A DNA stretch of 64,000 nucleotides from Antitrichia curtipendula (GCA_951230915.1 OX579636.1:34035567-34099566); one strand, 5' to 3'. Counted from the first letter of the stretch, positions 38,570-51,243 are shown. The notes: generated by a model not told the origin, from the sequence alone. Numbers and translations are program-made.

Positions 38570-40045
38570 TCATGCCGAGTTGACAAAAATTGAAACCTCA
38601 GCTGGCTTGACTCCTATGGGTCCCTCTTTCCATTTTGAGAATGCATACATTCGCCAATAACATATTAATGAGAAACAGCCTTCCGAACATCGTTTTGGAA
38701 TACAGCAACGGAGGTGGGTAGCACGTTCCAGAGAACTTGAACGTTTTGAAATAAAACTAAGTTATGCACACGGCTTGCTGCTGATATCTATTGGAGCAGT
38801 TCACAAAATGTCTTGACTCGCTCCAATAACGCCTCAAGGACCACGATTCCATGGTTTTGAAATGACCAGTTTGATTGAACACGCTGTGAAAAATATGATC
38901 TAAGACAGGATCTAATTTGTATCACCAGAATCAGTGAAGAACATTGCATTTGTTGGTCAAAATTGAACAAAAGAAAGTCCCCTCATGAACCACTAGAAAG
39001 GGTTGAAACATCAAGAACTAGGGGTTCATTCTCTCACCCAGAATCAGTTGAGGATGTTGCACACAAAACAAATCAGAGCTTCCTCAGAGTCGACTCAGTT
39101 CGGCAAGCGCTCTTACTACAGTTCCTCTCAACGTTATGCTATTTCTAACAGCGGAAGTTTCTCTACATGTGAAGTATACTTATAAAGCTGCGTCGTAGAA
39201 AGAACGTAATTGTTAAACATCACTCGCATTGTTTTCAATTTCTTTTTCTTTTTCTTAAAGAAATGGAAATCCATTGCACAACAAGAATTACACAGCAGCC
39301 AAGCCCCGAAAGGCTGGACAAACAGAGAAAGAAGAAAAGAAGTTTTCAATTCTTTTCACAGTTTTGCCATGTTAGTATCTTGTGCACAGCCGGGCATACC
39401 TCACAAAATGAGCTACGCTCATTGTACAATAAAAAAATTAGCGAAAAAGGTCCCCTAGGAGCTGATCAAGGGCTTAATAAATACACTAGGGTCCTTGATT
39501 AACCCATAAACGTCCAAAGTCCTCCAAAATTGACGACTTGGGGAAAAAACATCATAAAATATTATTTGGAAGAATATTTTGGAATTGATTTATGAATAAA
39601 AGTTGTAGATTTTGAGTTTTAGATTCCATCTGTATGGTTAGATTCACCAATGCTATCACCAATATTTTTTTAATAGATTTTGAAAGGAAAATTTTAAAAT
39701 TCCTCCAATTTTTGAATAAAACTTGTTGGAATAGATTTGAAATGAGATTCTCTTGACATGGTGAGTTTTTGAAATTTTTATGTTTTTTAAACCTATAACC
39801 TCATTTTTACAAATGTAGTTTCAAATTGGAGTTAATGCAATTTTGGCTTGGTCAACCACTTGATATACTTCCACATTTGTAATTTTAGAAAAATATGTAC
39901 TCTACTAATATTAAATCCAACTTCTAGATAGGACAATAAATTAATAAAGTATCTCCACAAATTAGGATGACTTTCATCCAAACAAGAATGAGAAAGAAAC
40001 AAGAATTAGATTTGTTCATCATCCCAAAATTGGACACTATAGTAC
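38570..40045. other. Intergenic sequence with element fragments
   Basis: Holds a fragment of the Stowaway-like family (about 38900-38955, including gtatcaccagaatcagtgaa) and a single left end of the TTAA/CCC family at 39499 (TTAACCCATAAACGTCC). Short frames at 38963-39148 and 39210-39502 have no support as genes. Confidence 0.45.
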
Positions 40046-40275
40046 TTAACCCTTGAACGTCGACGAGGACATTCCGCGTCCTTTGAATGACAAAGAATCT
40101 TTCCATGCAAGACAGAAGTGCAACTTTTCATCCTTGGTATTAGGAGTGGAAAGGAAAGATCTTTAACAGTTCTTTAACTTCCAAAGAATATATTAGGCTT
40201 TTTCAAAGTAGATGATGTCACACGGAATCAAAATACATGATTTTCATGGCTACCGGTCCGTCCTTCAAGGGTTAA
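40046..40275. mobile_element. piggyBac-like TTAA/CCC element (copy P5)
   Basis: The left end reads TTAACCCTTGAACGTCG; the right end, read inward, reads TTAACCCTTGAAGGACG. It is 230 bp, one of the shortest copies in the window, with no coding capacity. Confidence 0.6.
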
Positions 40276-40454
40276 GAGTTAAAGAATATCAATTCCTCTA
40301 AACTAAGATCTCTTTAATCCAACCCTATCTTTATCAACATTCTAGAGTATCTAGCACACTTGCCACACTATCTTTAACTATGGAACACTTGTCTCACATT
40401 CAAACTATTTTACCTTTAACACAATAATCTTCCAAGCAGTAAGATTAAGGGGGT

Positions 40455-40882
40455 TATGGTAGAACTACCCATTCCCAACCAAGGATCCATACTACCTTGT
40501 AGGGTGCAACTATTTCCAACCAAGATTACAACAAATTTCCAACCAAAGCTTGGAATGTGATTTTTTCTCCTTTCAAGGTTGGGATTAATAAGGTCATGAC
40601 ACATGACCCAAAGTAGTGAGCAAGAAAGTAGGAAGTAGTGAGCGGGAAAGTAATTCTTGACTAATCAGAATTAGAAGAGTCTATATATATTGGGTTGGGT
40701 CCAAACCAACTTTTGACTCCCAAAACTCATAGTAATTTCAACCCAAGACATAAAATTTCCAAAGAATTTGCAATCCCCATGATTTCTATCTTCCTACATG
40801 GCAGGAAATTTACATTGCTTTATACTGCTCTAGAATATGCGCAGAATCGCTAAAGTGGTCAACTATGGGTGGTTCTACCATA
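40455..40882. mobile_element. Short inverted-repeat element, TATGGTAG family (copy 2)
   Basis: The left end reads TATGGTAGAACTACCCAT; the right end, read inward, reads TATGGTAGAACCACCCAT. It aligns with 4952-5383 over its full length (landmarks tagtgagcaagaaagtagga and aactcatagtaatttcaa). Confidence 0.75.
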
Positions 40883-41644
40883 GATGTATACTACTCGTGT
40901 CCCCTATTTGACACCAACCACAAGAAGCAGAAGTAAAATGTACACGGTACAAAATAACTGTGAATTCGAGGTTCACTAATCAACATGGGACGGCCAAGTG
41001 GTTCACACCTTGTCACAGAAACGAGCTCGGCTGAAGCTTCGGTTTCGCAGGAGCTCCAATATTGAAAACATTCACCCACAACTTCACATGCCTCAGCTGA
41101 CCAGACCTCTGATTCACATCCAATTTCACGTCACATTTCATCCTTCATTGAAATGCCGAACTGTTTCATTTCAATTACTGCGAGTAGCAGCGACACATTG
41201 GGGCAGAATCTGATATTCTCCATATCAACATCTGATGTACCACTATAACAGTTTGGACAGTAACTTCTCCACTATTGTACTGTTCGATATTCTCCCTTCA
41301 ATACAAATAATATCTCTCGTATTTACTATAAACCTGATACAACTGCCCTTCTAACATTTGTACGCAGGGCTTGAAGATAAGCTGCAAATTCAGATCCAAA
41401 AGAAGCTGGTCGCTACATAACCCTCTCCTGTTGGCTTCATCTCCACATGGTGCAGTGTGGTAGCAGAAAGAGGTCATACCCCCCATCCTCTCAATGAGCC
41501 GTAGATCTCCAAGGCTTGAGGGTTCTGCTTTAGTCTCAAGAAAAAGGTAATCTCTGTAGCCAGCCCTCCACCTGTTGTATTCTACATACTCATTTTCAGA
41601 GAACCGTATGATACGGGAAAAGAAGGTTAGAAATAAATGAAAAT
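40883..41644. other. Downstream flank of the F-box gene
   Basis: Contains the probable 3' untranslated region of the minus-strand F-box gene. The open frame at 41298-41738 overlaps the end of that gene in another frame and is not supported. Confidence 0.45.
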
Positions 41645-43186
41645 TCAAGTTATCACAGGTCGAGTAGGTTCCGTCTGCCACGTCCGCATGGGCATACAAT
41701 TGCAGATCCAATTCTTGGCCACATTCAGAGTCTCCCAAGACTTTCGTTCCATGTCATACAACACAAATCTGGCCAGTCCGGACGTTTCCGCAAAGTCATG
41801 GCGCGATATGAGGATGTAATGTTCGCAATAGCACGTCTTGATCTTCTCTACAAACCGGTTCCGCAGAAACACTCGCAAAGAATGAGGCTCAATGAGAAAC
41901 CACTCCAGCATAGGCGTTGGCATGCGATCCACTTCAATCCACGTCTGAGGATCTTTCTGAAACTCCCACACACGAAGCCCGCCCTCTTCAGTGAGTGTTA
42001 AATCACGCAGAACGCCTCTCCACTCACCAAGTCCCTGCATCAATGGACCAAAACTTCGCCTCTGTGCAGGCCTGGGTGCAGGCCCATAAGGATGCATTGC
42101 TGCAGGCCTGCGAATATTCAAACCTGCAGGCTCATGTCCATCAGGTGGTAATGGAAGCACAGTCCACGAGTCGTGCTCGAAATTGTAAGCCAGCATCTTC
42201 GGTTCAATAAGAGACGGTGAATGGCAGTGTCTTAGAGGCCTGGAGATTCGACTAGTATTCCCACACTTCATGTACATGACACCCTCGCAGTAAGTCGAAT
42301 CCAATTCACTACCCACTAGTTTAGGGCAAGGAGTTGGCTTCTGTGTCCATTTGCCAGTACCAGAGTCGTAAACAGACGTGGAGTGGGTTCCATATTGGCA
42401 CCAAACAGTGAGCACCTTGTATGAGCTCCCCAAGCGATTCTCCACAGCTAGCTTCGCAAATGCACACCCGCTGCTTCGAATCCGCATGCAGGCGCTCGGA
42501 AGGCAATGGAGACGCTTGGTGTGGAGGTTCAAGACTGTTCCCATATGAAAATTGGCGGTGTACACCAGGCCATGAGCCACATGAAACTGGAAATCAGGGG
42601 TGAGAATTGAAAATCGAAAACCAGCAGACGGGAGCGCCTTCAACACCCATTTTTCTCCGTCCTGCACCAGCATCGCTTGATGGCAAGCTTGCTGGCCACC
42701 GTAAAGAGTGAAATAGGGTTTGGACAATGAAGAAGTGAGGGAGCTGGAGCGCTCCAGAAATTGTGGGTTCTGAAGCAAATGGCTCCACTTCTTGCAGACG
42801 CTGAGAGATCGGTAGAAGGCGTGGAGGGGCAGCTTCGCGATCACCATCTCCTCCAAGTCGATGTGGTCCTGGAGGTGGCCCCAAAGCTCAGGGTCCATCT
42901 CCACGTCTTGAGAGGAGGAAGAAGAAGAAGAAGAAGAAGACGAAGAAGAACAACTTCGGATCCTTTTGGCATCGGCGTGACTCAAGAGCCCGGTCGTGAC
43001 ATTGTGACCTTCTATTGCTGGCTTCTCCTTTGCTATCACTTCTGCCCATCGCCCCCATTTGCAGTGGTCTCCCCAACGCGAGAAAGCCGACTCCTCGGTC
43101 CGTGTGCTGATAATGTGACTCATTGAGGAATTGTCACGATCTAATTGCAAAACAGAATTCCAATTCGTTAGAATTCGACAGAACAT
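41645..43186 (-). CDS. F-box protein, kelch-like C-terminal region (intronless)
   Basis: A single uninterrupted frame of 513 residues from ATG 43186 to TGA 41645-41647. After a Ser run (about 80-93) comes an F-box at about 104-148: LWGHLQDHIDLEEMVIAKLP, then LSVCKKWSHLLQNPQFLE, with the usual Leu-Pro and Cys-Lys-Trp positions. The F-box binds SKP1/ASK in SCF ubiquitin ligases. The C-terminal 350 residues have beta-propeller-like blocks (VYDSGTGKWTQKP, YNFEHDSWTVLPLPP, VLYDMERKSWETL) typical of kelch-type F-box proteins, which would choose the substrate; the substrate is unknown. A later in-frame ATG at 43123 (MSHIIST) could be the true start. A dispersed repeat ends 24 bp upstream of the first ATG. 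Confidence 0.85.
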   Translation of the reverse strand: MFCRILTNWNSVLQLDRDNSSMSHIISTRTEESAFSRWGDHCKWGRWAEVIAKEKPAIEGHNVTTGLLSHADAKRIRSCSSSSSSSSSSSSSQDVEMDPELWGHLQDHIDLEEMVIAKLPLHAFYRSLSVCKKWSHLLQNPQFLERSSSLTSSLSKPYFTLYGGQQACHQAMLVQDGEKWVLKALPSAGFRFSILTPDFQFHVAHGLVYTANFHMGTVLNLHTKRLHCLPSACMRIRSSGCAFAKLAVENRLGSSYKVLTVWCQYGTHSTSVYDSGTGKWTQKPTPCPKLVGSELDSTYCEGVMYMKCGNTSRISRPLRHCHSPSLIEPKMLAYNFEHDSWTVLPLPPDGHEPAGLNIRRPAAMHPYGPAPRPAQRRSFGPLMQGLGEWRGVLRDLTLTEEGGLRVWEFQKDPQTWIEVDRMPTPMLEWFLIEPHSLRVFLRNRFVEKIKTCYCEHYILISRHDFAETSGLARFVLYDMERKSWETLNVAKNWICNCMPMRTWQTEPTRPVIT

Positions 43187-43209
43187 TACCAACCAAACGG
43201 GAGAATAAT

Positions 43210-43472
43210 GTAAAGTCTCCGTTTCTCATACAGAGGAACTTGAGAGGTCCCATTGACCATACAGGTGAACTTTGAGCCTTTGCGTACAAGAGTCTAGAAA
43301 CTTGTTTCATCTCAAATTTTGCACATTTATTCTGTGTTAAGTTAAGAAATCATTTGCAAGAAACTAAATGTCAGTAGATTAAGTGTTTAGACATGTAACA
43401 CAAATCAAAGTTAACCTGTATGGTCAATGGAACATCTAATGTACTGTATGGTTCACCGAGCCTCTACTTTAC
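43210..43472. repeat. Dispersed repeat, copy at the 5' side of the F-box gene
   Basis: Aligns with 6792-7035 (shared agattaagtgttyag and acctgtatggtc). The ends read GTAAAGTCTCC and, inward from the right, GTAAAGTAGAGGCTC, giving a 7-bp terminal repeat. It sits just upstream of the F-box start codon and so may contribute to the promoter or leader. Confidence 0.6.
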
Positions 43473-45251
43473 TATTCACGAAAGAGCATCGGACAGAGCT
43501 TAAGATTGAGCAGACGGAGGGAGAACGTGAGAGGAAGGGCACGGGAGCACAAAACTAGCAGTGACCAAGGCAACGTAGTAGGGACATAGGCTGCAAATCT
43601 TGGACACAGCAGGGTGGTTGAATTCCAATCGACAACTCAACAATGTTATGTTCACCATCGCAAAGCCTAAGCGACTGTGATCGCCATCGCTCCATGGACG
43701 TGCCAGACCGACACTCTACCCCAACTTCATCTAAACTACCCTAAATTTCACAAAACTCAGTCATAGCCGCAAAATGCCAACTACCAACAAGGGTACGAGC
43801 TAAACGCAAATTCAGCATTGCAGACCCACAATGCAAGCAGTGATCCATCCGTGGCAAAATCAGAACCCAAATCAAGCAACTCTTGCTCATTTCAAACCTC
43901 CAACGACGAAGATTTCAAAGGAAACAGGAAACACAAGGACGCATGGTGCCAATCGACCAAGCAAGCTCGATATGTGAGCAATTTGATCGAGATTAAATCA
44001 CGATTACATGATGCCATGAGGATTTTGAACAGAATTCGCACCAGATCACCTTCAGATCGAGATGAGCAAAGTGACAAAGCCGGCGCACCGCGGGTAGATT
44101 CAGCCAGTTTTGGGCATGCCAGAGGAAGCGATTGACGAGACGCAAAGTTGTCGGGGCGGGTGTCGGGGGCTCAGTATGGGGTCATAACGAAACGAAGGCG
44201 TGTGTCGAGGAAACTGTCAGGTGGGGCCTAGGGTTTCTATTTGGAGTCGCTTGGAACTCCAATCTCCTTTTGAAATTGGCGTAAGAGCATCGCTACCTTG
44301 AGACGGCCAAAAATTCACGGCAAACAAGTTTTGGCTTCCTCAATTCATTAAGCGGTGTTGGGTAGAGAGGTCTTGTATTGGGAAACATGGAGTTTCTAAT
44401 TACAATCAAATGTGTTCAAAAAATGAAGGATCATGTAATCATATAACTCATAAACATAATGATAAAATTTTATACAATGTCATGTAGGCCAACATAATAT
44501 CACATGCTCATATAATCCCTATAAGATGCCTTGTAGTCCAAAATATTTCACAAAAACGAAAACAAGAGCCACAGTCACTCTACAACTCCCAAATAGGCGT
44601 GTGATATTTCTTTGAAAAGCTGATACAAAATAAGATAAACAACCTCCCAAAATTTTATTGCAAAATTCATCATATACAATCTACAATGGCTCTCCAAAGA
44701 CACCGTTTTCCCAAATTAACTATAAGGAAAAGGAAGAAAAAGACCCTCCACTTTATCTTCCACCTCATCCTCTATCCCATCTACTTAAGCAAGTGTATTT
44801 TAGTTTCTAAAATGTCACATGGACCACAATTTATTTATTAGTCATCCCTTTTCTCTCATAACCCTATTCTTATCTCCTACATGACCTTCAAATCCTTTAA
44901 AAAATTAAAACAAAGATAAAGCAAACTTCACCTTTTCATTTAACAACTTCAAATATACAAACAAAATTTAAAGCGCCTTCAAATATAGAAATAAAAGAAC
45001 TATTACCAAATAGTTGTCTAATAGAGGTAATAAAGGTAAAATTCCTTCCATCAAAATCTATAGATTCCCTAAAAAATCCTTTAGTTTGACAACAAATATA
45101 TTTTTTTACATAATAAACAAATGTACAATACAACAATGGGCACAATGACTTCCAAAGCTTCCACCGTGACACACCATGTGCACCCATAATCATTAATGTA
45201 AAAGCTAGAAATGTAGATAGTGGACCATTAATATAAAAGTTAATTCTAATT
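43473..45251. other. Intergenic sequence, upstream of the F-box gene
   Basis: GC-richer to about 44300, then AT-rich. A 100-codon plus-strand frame at 43824-44135 follows an acceptor-like ttcagcattgcag and has a helical basic part, but lacks a start and partner exons. It is not called. Confidence 0.4.
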
Positions 45252-46139
45252 TTAACCCTTTAGTGACCGGTCGACCACTTTGTGGTCGATTTTGGGACTC
45301 TTGGTCTAATGCTATTCAAAATACATTTGATCACAAAAAACTCAAAGAGTAACGCAATTAGAGTATCTTCATGCGCTTCAAACAAAACCAATTTTAAGGG
45401 AGTTGGAGCATTGATGAATTAGCTATGAGGTTGCAAACTCAAATGGCCTGGACCTTCAAATGGAAAGTGTTCAACAAAAATACAAAAAAATGTCAACCAA
45501 ATTGTGAGATTTTTTTGTAACTTGATGTCTTGATAAGGCATAAGTGTTTCTTTGTAATTTCATAAATGCCCAAAGTAAACTTATGCATTGGTATTTATGT
45601 AGCGCAAATTCTAAGGGGTCATTCAAATCATTGATTTTTGAGAATTAAGGAAAACAACTCAAACTCCAACAAGGCTCTAGAAGCAAACATGATGTAGAGG
45701 TACATTTCACTTTCTTCAATGTACCAAATCTGCACATTTTAGAAGGGTATTCACATTGATGACCACAGACGGCTATTTTTTGTGAACTTCAGAATTTTGT
45801 AACTAATTTCACAAAGCTTGAAAAAATATGAAACTATTTGGGTTAAATGCCTATTCTACTTGTTTTTTGTGGAAATTTTACTAAAAAATATTAAAAGATG
45901 TTTCACCTCCCCAAAATTCAATTTTAGCCCTTAAAAGGTTCATTTATGGACCTTCTACTTTATTTATAGAGATTTGTACCGTTGGATGAGTTTGATTTTT
46001 TGTTAGGTTGAAGAATCTCCCTTATGGAAACACCTTATACGGTTTGATCTAAGACTACATCTTTAGAGTGGCCACAAAGTTCACTTTCTTGAAAAACTAT
46101 GCCCGCCCCCCAAATCAACCACGGTCACTAAAGGGTTAA
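45252..46139. mobile_element. piggyBac-like TTAA/CCC element (copy P4)
   Basis: The two ends match perfectly over 18 bp including the flank: TTAACCCTTTAGTGACCG at the left and its exact reverse complement at 46122-46139. The 888-bp element has no coding capacity. Its right half contains dispersed repeat Q. It is the cleanest member of the family in this window. Confidence 0.75.
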
Positions 46140-46243
46140 TTAGAGACCCTTAGTGACTGTGCACTATTTCACTACTCTACTGATCCATTGATTTGTTCAA
46201 ATGAATCTCAAATGTAATATTTCTTTAAAAAAAACTAGTGTAT

Positions 46244-46831
46244 TTAACCCCTAAAGCCCCGCTTGTCCCCTCGAGGGACAATTTGGATCCGGGTAGGTTC
46301 CTATTGTCTCAATTTGAAGTGAATTTTTTTGAGATTTTTTGAGGTTGTATAGCTTTGCAAGAGCTTTGCAGATATATCATTTTTGTTTCAATCGGATGCC
46401 GGATGAAAAAGTTTTGGCACAATGAGCAAGAAATAAAGATTCTCGGGCAGCCCAAAAAAAATTACAAAAAATCAAAATATTTTTTTTTGAATTTTTTTCC
46501 TAAAATATTATGTTTTTACCAATACGTGAAGCTTTGATTCATTCTATTTGGACTAGGGATGAAAAAGTTATGGACAATCTTAGTTTTTCGGGCAATTTAA
46601 GCATGTTCTTGAAAACAAACTTTTTGTTCAACTTTGAATGCTAATATCTTCCAATCCGTACGGTCAAATTTGATGAAATTTTTACTACATGATCTCAGAC
46701 AAGTTAAGTACAAGATCCTACAGTTAAATTCCCGAAAAAACAAAAAAATTGGTTTCCTTAAGTGAATACAGCAGAAGTGGTAGTTTTGAGTGGTTTTTGG
46801 CAGAAAACACCCTCGGGGCTTTAGGGGTTAA
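46244..46831. mobile_element. piggyBac-like TTAA/CCC element (copy P2)
   Basis: The left end reads TTAACCCCTAAAGCCCCG; the right end, read inward, reads the same 18 bases. It is 588 bp and begins only 105 bp after copy P4 ends. The interior, read inward from the right, is collinear with copies P1 and P9 (cactcaaaact, gtaggatctt, tttgaccg). Confidence 0.75.
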
Positions 46832-49800
46832 GGCTCATTTGCAAAAGCCCTTGACATTAAAAAAACAAGATTTATAATGGACACCCTTGCACAAAATCTT
46901 GAACACAAAAATCGTAATCATTCATTTTTTAAATCGGATTTTGATGCTAGAATAAAAATTCAACAATAATTTAAAATATATATATAAACTACCTAAAATA
47001 ATAAAATGGTTAAAATTTTATTTAACTTCAAAGTATTGTTAACAATAGAATTTGGTGCCTTAGAGGTTCAGGGGTTAATTGGGAGTTTTGAAAAAAATAA
47101 CAGAATGAAAGTTCCATTATTTTCTTTTATTAACCCTTGAAGGACCAAGGAGCCTACTTTGAGCCTTTTCAAAACTTAAATAGGCTATATTGATTATACA
47201 ATTCGGAATTTTTTGGATGTATGCTAGTCATCATAACTTATGTGTGAAGCTTTGTTTTACGTCATTCCAATAAATATTGCAAAAGTTAAATGTTTTTTTT
47301 AATTTCAATATCAAATTGGGCAACAAAAAATGTATTATAACAAAAATTAATTATTTTTTGGAGATTGTATAGATAGATAACTACTAAATAAATTTGAACC
47401 ATTCAATTCAAAACTCCTCATATTAACTTTTATCTTATTATTTGAATTAATTAATTAAAGGATCTTTCAATTGGATTTATTAAAACACATATAGAACAAT
47501 AGCATTTTTTTTCTTTAAATATAAATTTTGAATTATTTTTAGATCCTACATACAAACATAACTAAGAGATTAAAAATTAAAGTTTTATTATTTTATATTA
47601 TAAAATATATATAGATATATAGATATATAGATGTATAGATGTATAATTTTTTAGTTTAATTTTATACTTTCATCCTTTTTTGTTTAGGATACTCTAAATC
47701 CTTCCCAAATATATGGGGTGCATTGTGTGAAGGATTGCTTCCAAAGCATCCCCACATACTTGGAGGGGATAAATTAGAAAAAGGGGATTGATTAAGTTTT
47801 TTATTTTGGTTTTCAACTTTGTTTTGTTAAGGATACCCTAAACCCTTCCCAAGTATGTGGGTGCATTATGTGAAGGATTGCTTCCAAAGTGTCTCCACAT
47901 ACTTGGAAGGGATAAATTAGAAGAAGGGAATTGATTGAATTTTTAATTTTAATTTTAATGGTAGCCTTTTATTTCTACAAAAAAAATTTGAAATACAAAA
48001 AACCTCTATTTTGTGATTGCTCCATTCTGCCTCACCCTTGTGCATGGCTGCCTTGATTACTCTTGTGCCCTTCCACTGCTACAGGTCCAATCTTTGTATT
48101 GAATTCACGATCCCACTCAATAAGAAAATTTTAATAATAATATAGAAGTAGTCAATCCCGGACCTTACTACAAATTTCACTATGCACTGAAAGCTATAGG
48201 GGAAAACAACCACATTTGGTACACCCGCTGGTTGAAACCTTATCGGTCGTGCCGCAGTGGAGGAGGATTGGGATTCTGGGCCCAACCTATGGTGTCTTGG
48301 CCATGAGTATATTTCATCCATTAATATTTTCTTCTAAATTAAAAAAAAAAATAGAATTACAAATTACTCGGAGTATTGATTGTTTCACATTCTAATCTTT
48401 ATTTTTGGTCAAAATTCCAAGTTGTTCTTATATGTAATGTTTTGGATGTAATTTTATTTGCAATTTTCAATTTCAAAGATGACGATTATCTTATTTTTCC
48501 ACCAACAATTAATGAAAACATCAAAATTTGTTGAAAGAAACAATTTCTTCACGAATTATAATTTTTGAAATTTTATAAACCAATTGTATAAAGCTAAATT
48601 TTAGTTGATGGTGGTATTTTGGATCAAAGGACATTGTCGAGGGTGTTTTGGGCATTTTTGGTGTTAAAAAAATAACAATTATTTGGAAAAAAAAATTCAC
48701 TATTTTTCATGGCTATTTAAACCTCTTGAAGAAATTCCAAACTAATTGGATTTTTTGGTATATCTACCTATTTATTTTCACTTTTTAGTATAAGAAATTT
48801 AAAAATTATAATTTATTACAAAACTAATAGAGATTTTTTACATTGGTAGACAATACATATTTACATATATTAAAAAAAATTAGATTGATACTTGAATATG
48901 ATTTACAAGGCTAAATTGAGTCCAAAATTGAGGCCCAACCACATGACAATAAATCTAGGATTAATGAAGTGTACTCCATTGCTTTCAGAGTATACCAGTA
49001 GTTAGATTAGCAAGGTGGTTACATAGGGATCAAATTGTTTGAAATTACCTTAAGATTCATAAAAAAATGATTGCCAAACTTGCTTCACAACACTATGATC
49101 TCAGATAGACAAACCCATTCATGTTCCTTTAAGAATTCCTCCTTTATAAACTAGTGGTGCACATTTAATTTCTAGAGTGTACTCCATTGGTATATGGAGA
49201 TGGAATTAGGTGCAAGGGTGGAAATGGACATGTTTATCTATAGCCAATATTGGCTCTATCACCATTGTTTTTCAATATAAACATCATCCAAATATCATTC
49301 AATGCAAGGAACACCCAAGGATCATTCATCGATCACCAACACCATCCAAAAATTCACCAAGCACCATCTATATAAGATAACCATTCCATTCCCACCACCC
49401 TCTCAATCTACACCTTACTTTTAGACCCATTTCCAACCTCTTCATAATTTAATTAAAGTGAAGTCCACTCACTTTTTGAGATATCGATGGACTTTCATCC
49501 CTTGAGATTCCTACTTTTTGAAGAACAAGTTCAAACAATCCTATAGACACATACAAGTGCCCACCACCCTTTCATTTCAAATATCTAAAGAAAATTCAAA
49601 ATAATCAGTTTTAAGATCAATTTTTTGCCAATATATTTTTCTCCAAAAGGCTAATCAACACAATCAAATATGAGAGACTCTTGTTAACAAGAAAGGAGTG
49701 GGATGGGGGTGGGAGTGGGATGGGGGTGGGGGTGGGGGGTGCGCGGATTTCTTAAATGGGTCTGGATATTATGGTTATTACCTTATCATCCACGTCTCAC

Positions 49801-51030
49801 CCAAGCATCACGCATGATTCTTCCATCAAAGAAACTAAAACACGAAACCAGCCTTGTTTTAAAAAAACAAAAACAGCCTTGCTTGTCAGCTACGCCAAAT
49901 CCAATCCTTAATTTTCGGGCCCTCTCCCCAAACAATAATAAAAAGCACAAGCTCAAATGCACCACCTCCGCACAGCCCAAGAATGTACTGTAACGCAGAA
50001 TCTGCGGCACGGAATACTCGAATGCTACAAAACTGATGAGAATTTTAAAACAGGTTTTATGAACTTAAGGGTGCGGCCTTGTGATCTCCGCCGTTTACGC
50101 CCCAACGTGGAGCGCCCTCCGCCTGCATGCACCACCCGGTTGCAGGGAATTGAAGGACCACCGAATTCAAACGAGCAGCCCCCGCTCACCACCACCTCCA
50201 CCACCACCACCACGAGGCACTGACAACGAAACGGAATTTCCGGGGGAATTTCTGAAACCAATAGATTTTGTGTAATTACAACGTGCTAATGAATTTGCTG
50301 AACTCGTTTTGGGATCGATCGAGTCGAGTACAGGATTGACGAGATCGGAAGTCGGATACTTGTGGATGGCGAGCTCTGATCGTACCGTAGTAAATTCATT
50401 TCAGATCTTTCTTGTTATTACAAACGTTTATAGTAGGAGTCCACTGCATATTTTCTGTGCCAACACAATTCGACATATTCATGTGCTGTTTGAGTTTTGA
50501 AAACGATTTGGGCGGTGATGGCAAAGTTTCACAAGATTGGCAAGCATAGCCAGAGCTAAGGGCTGGAGCAGCTTGGGGTTGCAAACTGGAGCTCTTTTGG
50601 GTTTTGCCCCACTGAAAGCAAGAACCGTACTAAACCTTCGAACTATATCAATCTTAGATTGTCGTGCTCAAGGTTTCAGTTCGCGACCTCAAAACCTATC
50701 AATGCACTTGGAAAGTACTAGTTTACAGAGTTTTGAACTCTCTCTAGAGTGTCTCTGTTTCTGGTGGCAAGAGTTTAAAGAGTAAAGACCATAGGAGAAT
50801 TTTGTTTCGGATGCTGTGAGTTCTGTGTGGATGCAACTGATGCATTCTTGAGATTTTGTAGGACATGGTTCGTAGCTTTAATCGTGTGGTCACGATCATT
50901 TCTACCACATGATTGAGTCGATTTTGAACAGGCTTGTGCAGCAGGAGTTTTGTGTTCAACCTAATTTTGTGTTGAAGGTATTAAGGCTTTGTGATCTCTT
51001 TTTCCGTGTGTGTGTGTGGCAGGGTTTATT
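46832..51030. other. Repeat-rich intergenic sequence
   Basis: Mostly AT-rich. 46860-47078 is related to the right part of the outer element at 1899-3458 and ends in GGGGTTAA. A single left end (TTAACCCTTGAAGGACC) starts at 47130. A local duplication lies at 47680-47950. From about 49700 the sequence becomes GC-richer, but the frames at 49957-50261 and 50309-50785 lack start, splice and family support; they may be leader sequence of the small gene at 51031. Confidence 0.4.
47680..47950. repeat. Local direct duplication with internal inverted repeats
   Basis: Two copies offset by 144 bp (ggatactctaaatcc at 47687 and ggataccctaaaccc at 47831). Each contains an inverted pair, cccaartatrtgggg-type then ccacatacttgga, so each copy could fold into a hairpin. 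Confidence 0.75.
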
Positions 51031-51243
51031 ATGTCGCGGGAGGTTTTCCAGTTGAGTTTGGATGTGGTGGCAGCTGGGTGCTCTCTGGCGGCAGTCATGG
51101 GGTTCCTTGCCTTTGTTGGGGGGTTGTTCGCCTCCATCGCCTTCGTAAGAGCTGCAGCTAACACCCCAATACAGTCGACTTCAAGGAAGGATCACATTCG
51201 CTTGGTTTCGAACCGCAAGCTGAAGCCCTCCATCAAGTTGTGA
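51031..51243 (+). CDS. Possible small membrane protein, 70 residues
   Basis: ATG at 51031 and TGA at 51241-51243. The protein starts MSREVFQLSL and has one long hydrophobic segment at about 14-42 (AAVMGFLAFVGGLFASIAFV), then a basic tail ending NRKLKPSIKL. The ATG lies 9 bp after an acceptor-like gtgtgtgtggcag, so the leader may be spliced. The clean hydrophobic-then-basic layout and the GC-rich setting support a real short gene. No family recognised, and chance cannot be excluded at this length. Confidence 0.4.
   Translation: MSREVFQLSLDVVAAGCSLAAVMGFLAFVGGLFASIAFVRAAANTPIQSTSRKDHIRLVSNRKLKPSIKL

Noticed and set aside
41298..41738. 146-codon frame overlapping the end of the F-box gene
   Set aside because: It overlaps the F-box coding region in another frame and contains no recognisable domain.
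43818..44135. 100-codon plus-strand frame with a helical basic part
   Set aside because: It starts with a non-ATG codon, has only an acceptor-like site and no partner exons, and shows no recognisable domain.
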